Shown: piece after piece, positions 37,564 through 48,842 of the stretch
Numbering within the stretch: the stretch's first letter is position 1
Layout: each line of letters begins with the position of its first letter
From: Rutidosis leptorrhynchoides
Lineage: Eukaryota > Streptophyta > Magnoliopsida > Asterales > Asteraceae
Assembly (NCBI RefSeq): GCF_046630445.1
Contig: NC_092335.1
Coordinates: forward strand, 35,800,501 to 35,864,500
Reading direction: 5' to 3'
Length of the DNA stretch: 64,000 nucleotides
The notes under the pieces: generated by a model
The model's input: the letters and a program-made list of their open reading frames with translations, nothing else
Told to the model about the DNA's origin: nothing
Database searches by the model: none
Program-made: the position numbers and the translations under genes

Positions 37564-40500
37564 AGGGATGACAAATGGATTGGATATGGATCGGGTGATG
37601 TCATATTCACATCTATATTCATTTAATTTTTGTTCATCCATATTCGTATCCATATCTGTTTAGTTTTATTTCTTCGATCAATATCCAATGAATTAAGCTG
37701 ATTAATAGATATCCACTGAATATTCAATAAAAAATAATTTAACGACGATTTTGGAAATCAAATACAAAATATAACAATGTATAATCTTTATGTTTATGGT
37801 TTGTAACAATATATATTATAAAATACGCTACAATATAAGTAAATACATGTTTAATCTAATTTAAATGTGTAACGTCTAATATTATTAGTAACAGTTTAAT
37901 AATTATAACTTTTATAACCCTTATTTTTGCTATTAATTAAAAAAAAAAAAAACTATAGTTTATATGTATATGTATATCGATATATAAATGTATATGTAGT
38001 GACCCGAACTTTTCCATGTTTATATATATTAATTGAGATTGATATTTACATGATTAAATGTTTCCAACATGTTAAGCAATCAAACTTGTTAAGACTTGAT
38101 TAATTGAAATATGTTTCATATAGACAATTGACCACCCAAGTTGACCGGTGATTCACGAACGTTAAAACTTGTAAAAACTATATGATGACATATATATGGA
38201 TATATATATAGTTAACATGATACTATGATAAGTAAACATATCATTAAGTATATTAACAATGAACTACATATGTAAAAACAAGACTACTAACTTAATGATT
38301 TTTAAACGAGACATATATGTAACGATTATCGTTGTAAAGACATTTAATGTATATATATCATATTAAGAGATATTCATACATGATAATATCATGATAATAT
38401 AATAATTTAAAATCTCATTTGATATTATAAACATTGGGTTAACAACATTTAACAAGATCGTTAACCTAAAGGTTTCAAAACAACACTTACATGTACCGAC
38501 TAACGATGACTTAACGACTCAGTTAAAATGTATATATATGTAGTGTTTTAATATGTATTTATACACTTTTGAAAGACTTCAATACACTTATAAAAATACT
38601 TCTACTTAACAAAAATGCTTACAATTACATCCTCGTTCAGTTTCATCAACAATTCTACTCGTATGCACCCGTATTCGTACTCGTACAATACACAGCTTTT
38701 AGATGTATGTACTATTGGTATATACACTCCAATGATCAGCTCTTAGCAGCCCATGTGAGTCACCTAACATATGTGGGAACCATCATTTGGCAACTAGCAT
38801 GAAATATCTCATAAAATTACAAAAATATGAGTAATCATTCATGACTTATTTACATGAAAACAAAATTACATATCCTTTATATCTAATCCATACACCAACG
38901 ACCAAAAACACCTACAAACACTTTCATTCTTCAATTTTCTTCATCTAATTGATCTCTCTCAAGTTCTATCTTCAAGTTCTAAGTGTTCTTCATAAATTCT
39001 AAAAGTTCTAGTTTCATAAAATCAAGAATACTTTCAAGTTTGCTAGCTCACTTCCAATCTTGTAAGGTGATCATCCAACCTCAAGAAATCTTTGTTTCTT
39101 ACAGTAGGTTATCATTCTAATACAAGGTAATAATCATATTCAAACTTTGGTTCAATTTCTATAACTATAACAATCTTATTTCAAGTGATGATCTTACTTG
39201 AACTTGTTTTCGTGTCATGATTCTGCTTCAAGAACTTCGAGCCATCCAAGGATCCATTGAAGCTAGATCCATTTTTCTCTTTTCCAGTAGGTTTATCCAA
39301 GGAAATTAAGGTAGTAATGATGTTCATAACATCATTCGATTCATACATATAAAGCTATCTTATTCGAAGGTTTAAACTTGTAATCACTAGAACATAGTTT
39401 AGTTAATTCTAAACTTGTTCGCAAACAAAAGTTAATCCTTCTAACTTGACTTTTAAAATCAACTAAACACATGTTCTATATCTATATGATATGCTAACTT
39501 AATGATTTAAAACCTGGAAACACGAAAAACACCGTAAAACCGGATTTACGCCGTCGTAGTAACACCGCGGGCTGTTTTGGGTTAGTTAATTAAAAACTAT
39601 GATAAACTTTGATTTAAAAGTTATTATTCTGAGAAAATGATTTTTATTATGAACATGAAACTATATCCAAAAATTATGGTTAAACTCAAAGTGGAAGTAT
39701 GTTTTCTAAAATGGTCATCTAGACGTCGTTCTTTCGACTGAAATGACTACCTTTACAAAAACGACTTGTAACTTATTTTTCCGACTATAAACCTATACTT
39801 TTTCTGTTTAGATTCATAAAATAGAGTTCAATATAAAACCATAGCAATTTTATTCACTCAAAACGGATTTAAAATGAAGAAGTTATGGGTAAAACAAGAT
39901 TGGATAATTTTTCTCATTTTAGCTACGTGAAAATTGGTAACAAATCTATTCCAACCATAACTTAATCAACTTGTATTGTATATTATGTAATCTTGAGATA
40001 CCATAGACACGTATACAATGTTTCGACCTATCATGTCGACACATCTATATATATTTCGGAACAACCATAGACACTCTATATGTGAATGTTGGAGTTAGCT
40101 ATACAGGGTTGAGGTTGATTCCAAAATATATATAGTTTGAGTTGTGATCAATACTGAGATACGTATACACTGGGTCGTGGATTGATTCAAGATAATATTT
40201 ATCGATTTATTTCTGTACATCTAACTGTGGACAACTAGTTGTAGGTTACTAACGAGGACAGCTGACTTAATAAACTTAAAACATCAAAATATATTAAAAG
40301 TGTTGTAAATATATTTTGAACATACTTTGATATATATGTATATATTGTTATAGGTTCGTGAATCAACCAGTGGCCAAGTCTTACTTCCCGACGAAGTAAA
40401 AATCTGTGAATGTGAGTTATAGTCCCACTTTTAAAATCTAATATTTTTGGGATGAGAATACATGCAGGTTTTATAAATGATTTACAAAATAGACACAAGT

Positions 40501-41462
40501 ACGTGAAACTACATTCTATGGTTGAATTATCGAAATCGAATATGCCCCTTTTTATTAAGTCTGGTAATCTAAGAATTAGGGAACAGACACCCTAATTGAC
40601 GCGAATCCTAAAGCTAGATCTATTGGGCCTAACAAACCCCATCCAAAGTACCGGATGCTTTAGTACTTCGAAATTTATATCATATCCGAAGGGTGTCCCG
40701 GAATGATGGGGATATTCTTATATATGCATCTTGTTATTGTCGGTTACCAGGTGTTCACCATATGAATGATTTTTTTATCTCTATGTATGGGATGTGTATT
40801 GAAATATGAAATCTTGTGGTCTATTGTTACGATTTGATATATATAGGTTAAACCTATAACTCACCAACATTTTTGTTGACGTTTAAAGCATGTTTATTCT
40901 CAGGTGAATATTAAGAGCTTCCGCTGTTGCATACTAAAATAAGGACAAGATTTGGAGTCCATGTTTGTATGATATTGTGTAAAAACTGCATTCAAGAAAC
41001 TGATTTCGATGTAACATATTTGTATTGTAAACCATTATGTAATGGTCGTGTGTAAACAGGATATTTTAGATTATCATTATTTGATAATCTACGTAAAGCT
41101 TTTTAAACCTTTATTTATGAAATAAAGGTTATGGTTTGTTTTAAAAATGAATGCAGTCTTTGAAAAACGTCTCATATAGAGGTCAAAACCTCGCAACGAA
41201 ATCAATTAATATGGAACGTTTTTAATCAATAAGAACGGGACATTTCAGTATATGCCTGTATTTTAGTACGTATATATGCATGTATAGATGTATTTCGGTT
41301 GATAATGGATATATCCATGATTGCCATATTGTCATCTATATCCGATCCACAAAATATTTAGATCATCCATATCAATTTATCGTACATTTAGGTCATTCAT
41401 ATCCATTATAAATGAATCGGATCGAATAGATATTCATAGATGAAACACCAATTGTCATTCCT
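37564..41462. mobile_element. hAT-like MITE, split by solo LTR C
   Basis: The outer ends are inverted repeats: AGGGATGACAAATGG on the left and, on the opposite strand, AGGAATGACAATTGG on the right. They are flanked by an imperfect 8-bp duplication (AGTAATTT at 37556-37563 and AGTTACTT at 41463-41470), as expected for hAT elements. Without the LTR the element is about 640 bp and AT-rich, with no transposase. Confidence 0.65.
37995..41247 (+). mobile_element. solo LTR 'C' of the A/B gypsy family
   Basis: 3,253 bp beginning TGTAGTGACCCGAAC and ending GGGACATTTCA, flanked by the perfect duplication GTATA (37990-37994 and 41248-41252). It matches the LTRs of A and B along its full length and shares small variants with B (for example the 'accggatttacgccg' spelling), so it is from B's subfamily. 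No internal region remains, so the element was lost by recombination between LTRs. Confidence 0.93.
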
Positions 41463-41756
41463 AGTTACTTTGGTTGCAGGTGTCTCCAATACATGTGCAT
41501 ATTGTGCTACTACACATAGTCCAATATATTAGAGGATTCAAAATTTTGGAATGCTTATACAATTTCCTTTTATTTATATACCGTGATAAATATTATTGAT
41601 ACACGTTTTTAATTGTAATTAGATTAGATAGTTAACATATCATATCATGAGTTTAGACAGATCTATTGAAAATTTTATGTTAATAAGGCCTCACTTTTAA
41701 ATATTGAACACGGCCGGCCTTCTAAACTACTGAAACGGCTATGGTTGCATATAGTC
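41463..41756. other. intergenic, nothing recognised
   Basis: Short AT-rich spacer between the hAT-like MITE and copia F, with no frame or repeat that I recognise. Confidence 0.6.
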
Positions 41757-41955
41757 TATTAGTTTGTAAAACCGTGATTTGCATTATGGTATACATCAGT
41801 ATTTATATACAAGCTAGGAATTATCTAGAATTATATGCCTAATAACCAATCCTCTTATTTTGGGAAATGGTTGTACAATATCTTTACTATGTTTATCTAA
41901 TTATGTGATCAATACAAATCAGTCTATATATGGAGTAGATATACATCGGTTAATA
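41757..41955 (-). repeat. 3' LTR of copia F
   Basis: Reads TATTAACCGATG...CAAACTAATA on the minus strand and follows the PPT directly. Confidence 0.9.
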
Positions 41956-44900
41956 CTCCCCCGCAGTCGAAGACTGAGTAGAACGAATGCCGAGACTGGA
42001 ACGAAAATCTTCAAATAACAGACGCGGTAAACCTTTAGTGAAGATGTCCGCGATTTGATACCGAGTAGGAACATGAAGTATACGAACGTCTCCTCTAGCA
42101 ACCTTTTCACGGACAAAATGTATGTCAAGTTCGATATGCTTCGTTCTTTGATGTTGAACAGGATTCCCGGCCAAATAAATAGCACTTATATTGTCACAAA
42201 AAACCAAGGTAGCTTTGTTAATGGGACAATGTAACTCGAGAAGAAGGTTACGCAACCAACATGATTCGGCCACTACATTAGCAACACCCCGGTATTCAGC
42301 CTCCGCGCTAGAACGAGATAGAGTTGCCTGACGTTTTGAAGACCAGGAAATAAGATTATCACCATAATAAACACAATACCCGGAGGTGGAATGACATGTG
42401 TCGGGACAACCAGCCCAATCCGCATCGGTAAAAGCAACAAGCGAAGGTGTCCGTGATTTGGTAATGTGTAAACCAAGAGTCGGGGTACCTTGTAAATAAC
42501 GAACGATACGTTTGAGGGCAAACATGTGAATATCTTTTGGATCATGCATGTGCAAACAAACTTGTTGGACTGCGTAGGAGATATTCGGACGGGTGAAAGT
42601 CAAATATTGCAAAGCACCCGCTAGACTTCGGTATTTCGTGGGGTTTAAGTAGAGCTTCCCTGATTTCGAACTTGTTTTACCACATGTATCGACCGGAGTT
42701 GCAACAGGATTACAATTGGATAATCCTGCACGTGAGATAATATCCTTCGTATAAGCATGTTGGTCAAGAAAAAGACCCGTATTCGAACGTGTAACCGAGA
42801 TGCCCAAAAAAGAATGTAACGGCCCCAAATCTTTCATAGCAAATTCATGAGAAAACATGGTCATAAGGCGGTGACGTAGGCTGTCATTAGAAGTAACCAA
42901 CACAATATCATCGACGTAAAGTAAAAGATAAGCCATGTCGATACCTTGATGAAGAATAAAGAGTGAATGATTACATTTACTATGTTGAAAACCAATTGTA
43001 GAGGCGAAATCGGCAAACCTTTGATACCATGCGCGGGGCGCTTGCTTTAAACCATAAAGAGAACGTTTTAACAAGCATACATGATTCGGGTAATTGGGGT
43101 CCTGAAAACCCGGTGGTTGATACATATATACCGTCTCATTAAGATTACCATGTAAGAATGCATTTTTAACATCAAGTTGGCGGATTTGCCAACCTTTCGT
43201 AACGGCTATACTAAGTACCATGCGAATGGTAGCGGGTTTGACGACGGGACTGAAAGTTTCAAAACAATCAACCCCGGGTTGTTGAGAACGTCCATCACCT
43301 ACTAAGCGAGCTTTATACCGCTCAAAAGTTCCATCAGATTTTATTTTATGTCGGAAAATCCACATTGATCTAATTACCTGCATGTTAGATAAACGGGGTA
43401 CAAGAACCCATGTATTATTATCAACTAAGGCCTTATATTCGTCGGTCATGGCACGGTTCCAATTAGGGTCAGCGAGAGCATCTTTGGGGTTAGTCGGGAT
43501 AGGTGAAGGAGTAGTGGTGACGGAAAGATTGAAAGGAACCTTTGGTTTAAAGATGCCGGACATACCACGAGTTTGGATAGTTCGTATAGGTGGAGGAGGA
43601 GGAGATACATGGGTAGATGTAGTAGTAGGAGGAGACTGATGGGATTGTGGATTAGAAAAGGATGGACTCTTAAACTTATATGTTGTACATGTTGTAGGAC
43701 TATACGATTTATTAATTCTGTCATGGTATCAGAGCTTAGGTGGACGGTTTGTTCTACAGCGAGTCCGAGTCAGGCCCCCATGAGTGTGCTGCCGTCGCTA
43801 CAAAGAGATTGAGTCAGGCCTTCTTCTTGCCGCCATCTCTACAACCGTTCCACGCCTCGATGTGAGGGGGCGTGTTGGGAAGTTATCCCACATCGGTCAT
43901 GGACAAAAACAAATGTATGCATATAAGTCAAAGAACAGGTAAGTGGTTTGGGCTTGTGTGGGTAGGCGTATTGGATTCAACAGAAGGGGTGGTGGGAGTA
44001 TCGATATTAGGAGAGAAAAGTGGAGTGTTGGAAATATGGGGACAAGTATCATCAGTGAAACAATGATACGAATTTTTGGTATAGACATTGGGTTGAGCAA
44101 AAGGAAAAATGGTTTCATCAAAGATGACGTGACGCGAAATAATTATTTTATGAGTGCACAAATCGTAGCATTTATAACCACGATGATTGGATGGATATCC
44201 TAAGAAAACACAAGGAGTAGAACGAGATTCTAATTTATTTATTTTAATAGATGGTAGGAGTGGGTAACATAGACAACCAAAGACTCGAAGATGATCATAA
44301 GACGGAAGACGGTTGTAAAGTTTTTTGAGTGGGGGAGATGTGGTTTAGTGTTTTGCTGGGAAGAATGTTAAGAAGATAAGTGGCCATAGAAAGAGCGTGG
44401 TGCCAAAATTCAGGAGGCACGTTAGGAATGAGCAAGTAGTGTGCGCATAATATTATTGATGGCTCGTATTTTTCGTTCCGCTTTGCCATTTTGAGAGGAT
44501 GTATACGGACAAGAGAAACGAAAGCGCATTCCTTGTTGTACACAAAAGTTATGAAATTGGGTGTTATTATACTCCGTACCATTGTCACATTGTAAATGTT
44601 TGATTTTGATTTGGAATTGGGTATGTATTAATGTGTGGAAGGCTTTGAATGTGGAGAAAACTTGTGATTTGTTACCTAGAGGAAATGTCCACAAAAAGTT
44701 AGTAAAGTTGTCAAGAAATAAAATATAATACTTGTGACCACTACTACTCATAATGGGTGAAGTCCATAAATCACTATGGATTATATCAAACGGAAAATAA
44801 GTTGAAAGATTCCAAGAATAAAAAGGTAGTTTAATGTGTTTGCCAAAAATGCATGACTGACAAACCTTATTACTAGAATTCAAATTACAATGTATTGAAT

Positions 44901-45357
44901 TATTATTTCTAAGAGACTTCAAAATATCACCACCCGGATGGCCTAGGCGATGATGCCATAAATCTTGACTTAAAGCAATAAAAGTTGATGGAGAAGATAG
45001 TTGTTGCAGCATGGAAGAGTGAAGAGGGTAGAGATCGCCAGTGCTATTACACCGTAGGATGGTGGTCCCCTTCGAAAAATCCTTCACAGTAAAACCAAAA
45101 GGGTCAAATGAGATAGAGATATTATTATCAGTAGTAAGACGACGTACAGAGATTAAATTTTTAATAAGTTGTGGAGCATATAGAATATTAGACAAAAGTA
45201 AAGGTTTATTAGAAGAAGAGATATAAGAGTGACCGAATCCGTTAATAGGGAGCCGATTGCCATTACCAACTAAAATATATTTGGGGTGACCCGAGTTAAA
45301 ATAAGACAAGAGTTTACCTTGTGAGCCCGTCATGTGAGATGATGCACCAGTGTCCAT
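41950..45357 (-). CDS. pol region of copia F (broken)
   Basis: From high to low coordinates: protease (DTGASSHMTG near 45350), GAG-pre-integrase (LWHHRLGHPG; CQSCIFGKH), integrase core (HSDLWTSP; LQCDNGTEYNN), a Pro/Ser/Thr-rich linker that contains the insertion, RT (about 43450-42700, signature YVDDIVLV) and RNase H (DADWAGCPDTCHSTSGY; CDNISAIYLAGNPVQHQRTKHIE), ending at 41950. About three or four breaks are present apart from the insertion. RT with RNase H is one open stretch of 537 residues. Confidence 0.92.
43650..43945 (+). mobile_element. TRIM-like fragment inserted in copia F
   Basis: Opposite in strand to F. A primer-binding site TGGTATCAGAGC (43725-43736) and, 137 bp further on, a purine run GAGGGGGCG (about 43864-43872) followed by an LTR start TGTTGGGAAGTTATCCCAC (43874-43892) define a miniature LTR retroelement. 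The LTR pieces lie in unusual order: the end of an LTR before the primer-binding site and only the start of an LTR after the polypurine tract. A clear 5-bp duplication was not found; only GTGG is shared by the two junctions. Coding sequence of F resumes on both sides. Confidence 0.6.
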
Positions 45358-45372
45358 GTACCAATTATTATC

Positions 45373-46491
45373 TTAGGGTAGATGTAAGCTCATTGTATAC
45401 ATGGCCGATTCAATGTCGGTAGGGGTATTAGAAGCAACAGACTGGGCATAAGCAGGATTTTGTGGTCGTGGGCCAAGCAGCCCAGGTTGGCCATGTGACG
45501 AGTTGGGCCTGGGCAGATTATTAGTTGGGTAAGGGCAGGGTGGTATGTTCCAAGGTTGCTGTTGCCAAGCCCAAGTATTATTAGGCTGCCAATGATTGTT
45601 TGGTCCATTAAAGTAAGGAGCCCCATTTGGAGAATAATAACCAAAGTTACCTGATTGTGTGCCGGAATAAAACCGACCACCACGACCACGACCGAAACCA
45701 CCTCGGCCACGATAATTACCTCGATTAGAGTTTCGACCACGGTTGTACTGTCCAGTGTTGCGTTGAGTTGTGTGCGAAGATGTCGGAGCTTTGACTGGTG
45801 CGGTGGGCGTAACCGAGAGCAAGGCTGTGTTTGCAGTCGACGATGATTGATTGGCTTGCTTGGACTTGCGACTCTCTTCAAGAATTAATTTAGAACGAGC
45901 TTCGTAAAACGATGGTAGTTTTTCCATATGATTAATTTGAGAGGCAATTGAATCATAGGAATCATTTAAGCCCGTAACCACTAGACGATCATCATCGATT
46001 TTGGGACCGACGTTAGAGAGTTGATCCGCAATATTCTTGAGTTCCTGGCAATAGGCTGACATGTTAGGAAAGTTGTCCTGACGAAGGTTTGTGAACTCGT
46101 GAGTGAGATGCACAGCTCGTGTATGACGATTATCATGAAAGATGCTCTTGAGGCGTTCTCAAGCCTCTTGAGCAGTGGATCCCGGTACGAGAACAGTACC
46201 AAGTAATTCAGGCGAGATCGTCCCGTAAATCCATGAAAGGACTATAGCATCAAGACGATTCCATAATTCGGTATCTCTTGAGGGATTTGTCGTGGTGTCT
46301 GACGTAACAGTGGATGCAGAAGCATCCGTAGAGGGTATGATATGTTCAATAACCATGAAAGCACGGCAATGAATCTGGAAAAGTTCAGCCCATGATTCAT
46401 ATTTTCCGTTCTTGAGTTCAAGAATTAGAGGGACAGAGTTGCGAATATTAGTAACCGTAACAGCAGGATGGATCCAGTTGTTATCTGTCAT
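45373..46491 (-). CDS. gag region of copia F (broken)
   Basis: Starts near 46491 with MTDNNWIHPAVTVTNIRNSV and has the copia gag core (LELKNGKYESWAELFQIHC; later LTHEFTNLRQ..MSAYCQELKNIADQL). The C-terminal half is rich in Arg/Gly (RGNYRGRGGFGRGRGG) and then Pro/Asn/Trp, in place of a zinc knuckle, as in some Ale-type Gags. It is broken. Confidence 0.88.
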
Positions 46492-46560
46492 GGTTGAAGA
46501 AGACTGGTGACAGAGAGAGTAACGAAAAAGAGAAGAAGAATTAGAAGGATCGTATTAGAA

Positions 46561-46770
46561 ATCTGATACCATATTAGTTTGTAAAACCGTGATTTGCATT
46601 ATGGTATACATCAGTATTTATATACAAGCTAGGAATTATCTAGAATTATATGCCTAATAACCAATCCTCTTATTTTGGGAAATGGTTGTACAATATCTTT
46701 GCTATGTTTATCTAATTATGTGATCAATACAAATCAGTCTATATATGGAGTAGATATACATCGGTTAATA
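46561..46770 (-). repeat. 5' LTR and primer-binding site of copia F
   Basis: LTR 46572-46770; the primer-binding site lies at 46561-46571 on the gag side. The outer flank is TAGTC. Confidence 0.9.
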
Positions 46771-46854
46771 TAGTCACTATCCCAACATAATTCTCATCAC
46801 TTCAAGCGTTTAGATAATTAAAGGATAATCACATACAAACAGCGTTCATTAGTT

Positions 46855-46950
46855 TTACAACTTACAAAACACCAACTCAAATGGAATTTTACCACCTGCG
46901 GCAACACGTTTAACCCCATTATATACGTAAATACTTATATTATACGAAGT
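46855..46950 (-). pseudogene. truncated Kunitz inhibitor relic
   Basis: The minus strand reads ISIYVYNGVKRVAAGGKIPF followed by ELVFCKL and a TAA stop (complement of 46855-46857). This is clearly homologous to the last 28 residues of the intact inhibitor at 47727-48356 (VSIYEHNGVKRLSSVGATPF). No further upstream exon sequence of the family is recognisable beyond about 46955. It is the remains of a tandem Kunitz duplicate, with copia F inserted 85 bp beyond its stop. Confidence 0.85.
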
Positions 46951-46957
46951 ACCAATT

Positions 46958-47726
46958 TTTTGGAACTGGGCCACCATACACGTTTTATTTTATCGACTTA
47001 GAGAACATCAAAATTATTATTTATCGTTTCATTTTATTATTGAATGATAAACGACAATGAAAAGATATAAGATATTTGACATGTTTTTTTTTTACCACGA
47101 ATTGTACTTATAATTATCTATTACAATGACGTTTTCGTTTTGTAGCTGTTACGCAATAAAATTACTTTGTAAACGGAGGAAGAAAGTTCTCTATTTTTAC
47201 ATGAAGGGTTACAACTTACAGGCTTACAGCTACATCATGCTTGCTTCAATTGGGTTGTAATTGGTCTAATTAATTTGGATTATTGGGCCAACTTAGCTTA
47301 TGAGCCACACTAGCTTAACCCCAACTTTAATGTTGAATGGTTCAACTTATGTAAACGGGTATAAATTGATTTCAATTTTTTTAGTTTGACTAGAGCAACT
47401 ATTTTTACTTAAATATATACGGCTTAACTGAATTATCATGTGATCGTATTTTGACTGTTTAAGTGGTCATCCCAAATGATGCTAGCAAGATTTGAATATG
47501 AGAGTTGTCATTAGAATATAGGATCCCAAATTCCCCAACTATGAGACTATTTGTTAGGTAATGAAAAGTCATTTAAACACAAACATATTCGGTTGAAATG
47601 TGTTCTTATTTTTGGAATAATATAAAATCCATAAAGATATATGGACTCTGCATGATGCATACGACTATATAAATATAAATATTTATTTAAGGGAAATGAT
47701 CACATTACAAACATGATTAGTTATCA
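46958..47726. other. intergenic between Kunitz relic and Kunitz gene
   Basis: AT-rich DNA downstream of the Kunitz gene, with no other feature recognised. It should contain that gene's 3' untranslated region at its right end. Confidence 0.6.
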
Positions 47727-48356
47727 TTATGACAACTTATAGAACACAAACTCAAAAGGAGTAGCACCAACTGAAGAAAGACGTTTGACCCCATTATGCT
47801 CATAAATACTAACATTGAAACATGTTTGAGGACCTGCACCACAAAATGAGGGACAATGTTGAATCATATAACTATGCACTTTGGGATTTGTTGGTTTAGG
47901 ATACTCCACAACTTGAAAACACGTAAGATCCGTTTCAAACCCACCCCCAGTTGTAATCAAGTTATCAGGGGCCTTCGCTTCGGCATCATTGATCGTCCAA
48001 AATGTAGACTTGGTACAACCACTTTTGGGATAACCCGAATCAATACCAAGAACTCGTGATGTTTTGAGGTATTTTTCTTTACCAATCATAGTGAACATGA
48101 ACTCTCCACCTATGTTGTCATTGGGGTCTTGCACCACGTTGAATGGGCAAATTTTCTTTTTGTTATCTGTGTCCGTTAGCTTGATGTGGCCGCCCGATTT
48201 AACTGGGCCTAGGCCGTAACGAACGTTATCTAAAACCTTTTTCCCGGTAGCATCTTTTACGATGACTTGGGCAGCTGATGTGATTGTGGTAAGGAAGATT
48301 GATTGTGTAATGATAGTGAAAATAAGGAAAAGAATATTATAGAGTGATGGTTTCAT
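47727..48356 (-). CDS. Kunitz-type (miraculin-like) protease inhibitor
   Basis: A single-exon gene of 209 residues, normal for the soybean trypsin inhibitor (STI, Kunitz) family. Residues 1-28 form a signal peptide (basic start MKPSLYN, then a long hydrophobic core ending TITSA), so the product should be secreted or vacuolar. The mature protein begins near AQVIVKDATGKKVLDN, which is the usual Kunitz start, followed by YGLGPV and a GGHIKL segment. Six cysteines are visible: C70 and C114 match the first conserved disulfide, and C168/C172/C179 include the second; C146 is extra. One N-glycosylation site (NVS, residue 181). Such proteins block serine or cysteine proteases of insects or pathogens, but miraculin-like members may lack inhibition. 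The ATG at 48356 is preferred over in-frame upstream ATGs because it gives the signal peptide and lies after a TATA box. Confidence 0.92.
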   Translation of the reverse strand: MKPSLYNILFLIFTIITQSIFLTTITSAAQVIVKDATGKKVLDNVRYGLGPVKSGGHIKLTDTDNKKKICPFNVVQDPNDNIGGEFMFTMIGKEKYLKTSRVLGIDSGYPKSGCTKSTFWTINDAEAKAPDNLITTGGGFETDLTCFQVVEYPKPTNPKVHSYMIQHCPSFCGAGPQTCFNVSIYEHNGVKRLSSVGATPFEFVFYKLS

Positions 48357-48394
48357 GTTGTTATTGATGTATTGTTTGGTATGTAAGATGTTGG

Positions 48395-48404
48395 TTTTTA
48401 TAGG
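48395..48404 (-). promoter_or_regulatory. TATA box of the Kunitz gene
   Basis: CCTATAAAAACC on the minus strand lies about 40 bp upstream of the ATG at 48356. That predicts a very short leader of roughly 10-15 nt. Confidence 0.5.
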
Positions 48405-48548
48405 CTTGGAGGTATACATTAAATATTGCATTTTGGGAAACGTTTTTGTTTACCAAATATATAAAAATAAAATATGTCTAGTTAATTTGAATGATTTTTG
48501 GCACGTTATTTCTCTGCGTGTGTAGTCATTATTAACCATAGTGGCTAA

Positions 48549-48839
48549 GAGCAGTGGGAGTGGAGGCATGTCACCTCCACGTCGGGCTCCTAGTCGCAAG
48601 TCGCCCCACTCCCCTGTTGCTTCAGTTTGGTCCGTCGCCCCTTTGTCAGTCTCCCATGCGACGCACAATTACCCCCTTTTTTTATTTTTGCTTTTTTTTT
48701 TCTAAATGGATAAATTTTTAAATATAATAAAATATTATTTTAACACACTAACTGACATAGGTCACCACTCCCCACTTTTTCTGACTCAGCAAGTCACGCC
48801 TGACATGCCAAGTGACCTCAGTCACCACTCCCAGTGCTC
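48549..48839. mobile_element. PIF/Harbinger-like MITE
   Basis: 291 bp with terminal inverted repeats GAGCAGTGGGAGTGG and (opposite strand) GAGCACTGGGAGTGG, flanked by the 3-bp duplication TAA (48546-48548 and 48840-48842). No transposase. It is GC-richer than its surroundings and lies about 190 bp upstream of the Kunitz start codon. Confidence 0.8.
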
Positions 48840-48842
48840 TAA

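Larger units (their letters stand above)
41757..46770 (-). mobile_element. Ty1/copia element 'F' (Ale/Retrofit-like)
   Basis: Two 199-bp LTRs (41757-41955 and 46572-46770) flanked by TAGTC (41752-41756 and 46771-46775). On the minus strand the primer-binding site TGGTATCAGAT is the complement of 46561-46571 and the PPT CTGCGGGGGAG that of 41956-41966. Gag, protease, integrase, RT and RNase H follow in copia order. The short LTRs and the pol wording suggest the Ale/Retrofit lineage (moderate confidence). The LTRs differ at one position that I can see. It is broken in several places, including by a short retroelement insertion near 43650-43945. Confidence 0.93.

Noticed and set aside
41950-43563. 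Idea that the 537-residue RT frame of F is a domesticated host gene
   Set aside because: It lies within complete LTRs, PPT and primer-binding site of a normal copia element with target duplication, so it is ordinary element coding sequence.
43382-44203. Plus-strand frames across the linker of copia F
   Set aside because: Antisense to pol of F and running through the inserted TRIM-like piece. No domain.
48450-48668. 72-residue minus-strand frame upstream of the Kunitz gene
   Set aside because: Lies inside the PIF/Harbinger-like MITE and its flank; Gly/Arg-rich by composition only.
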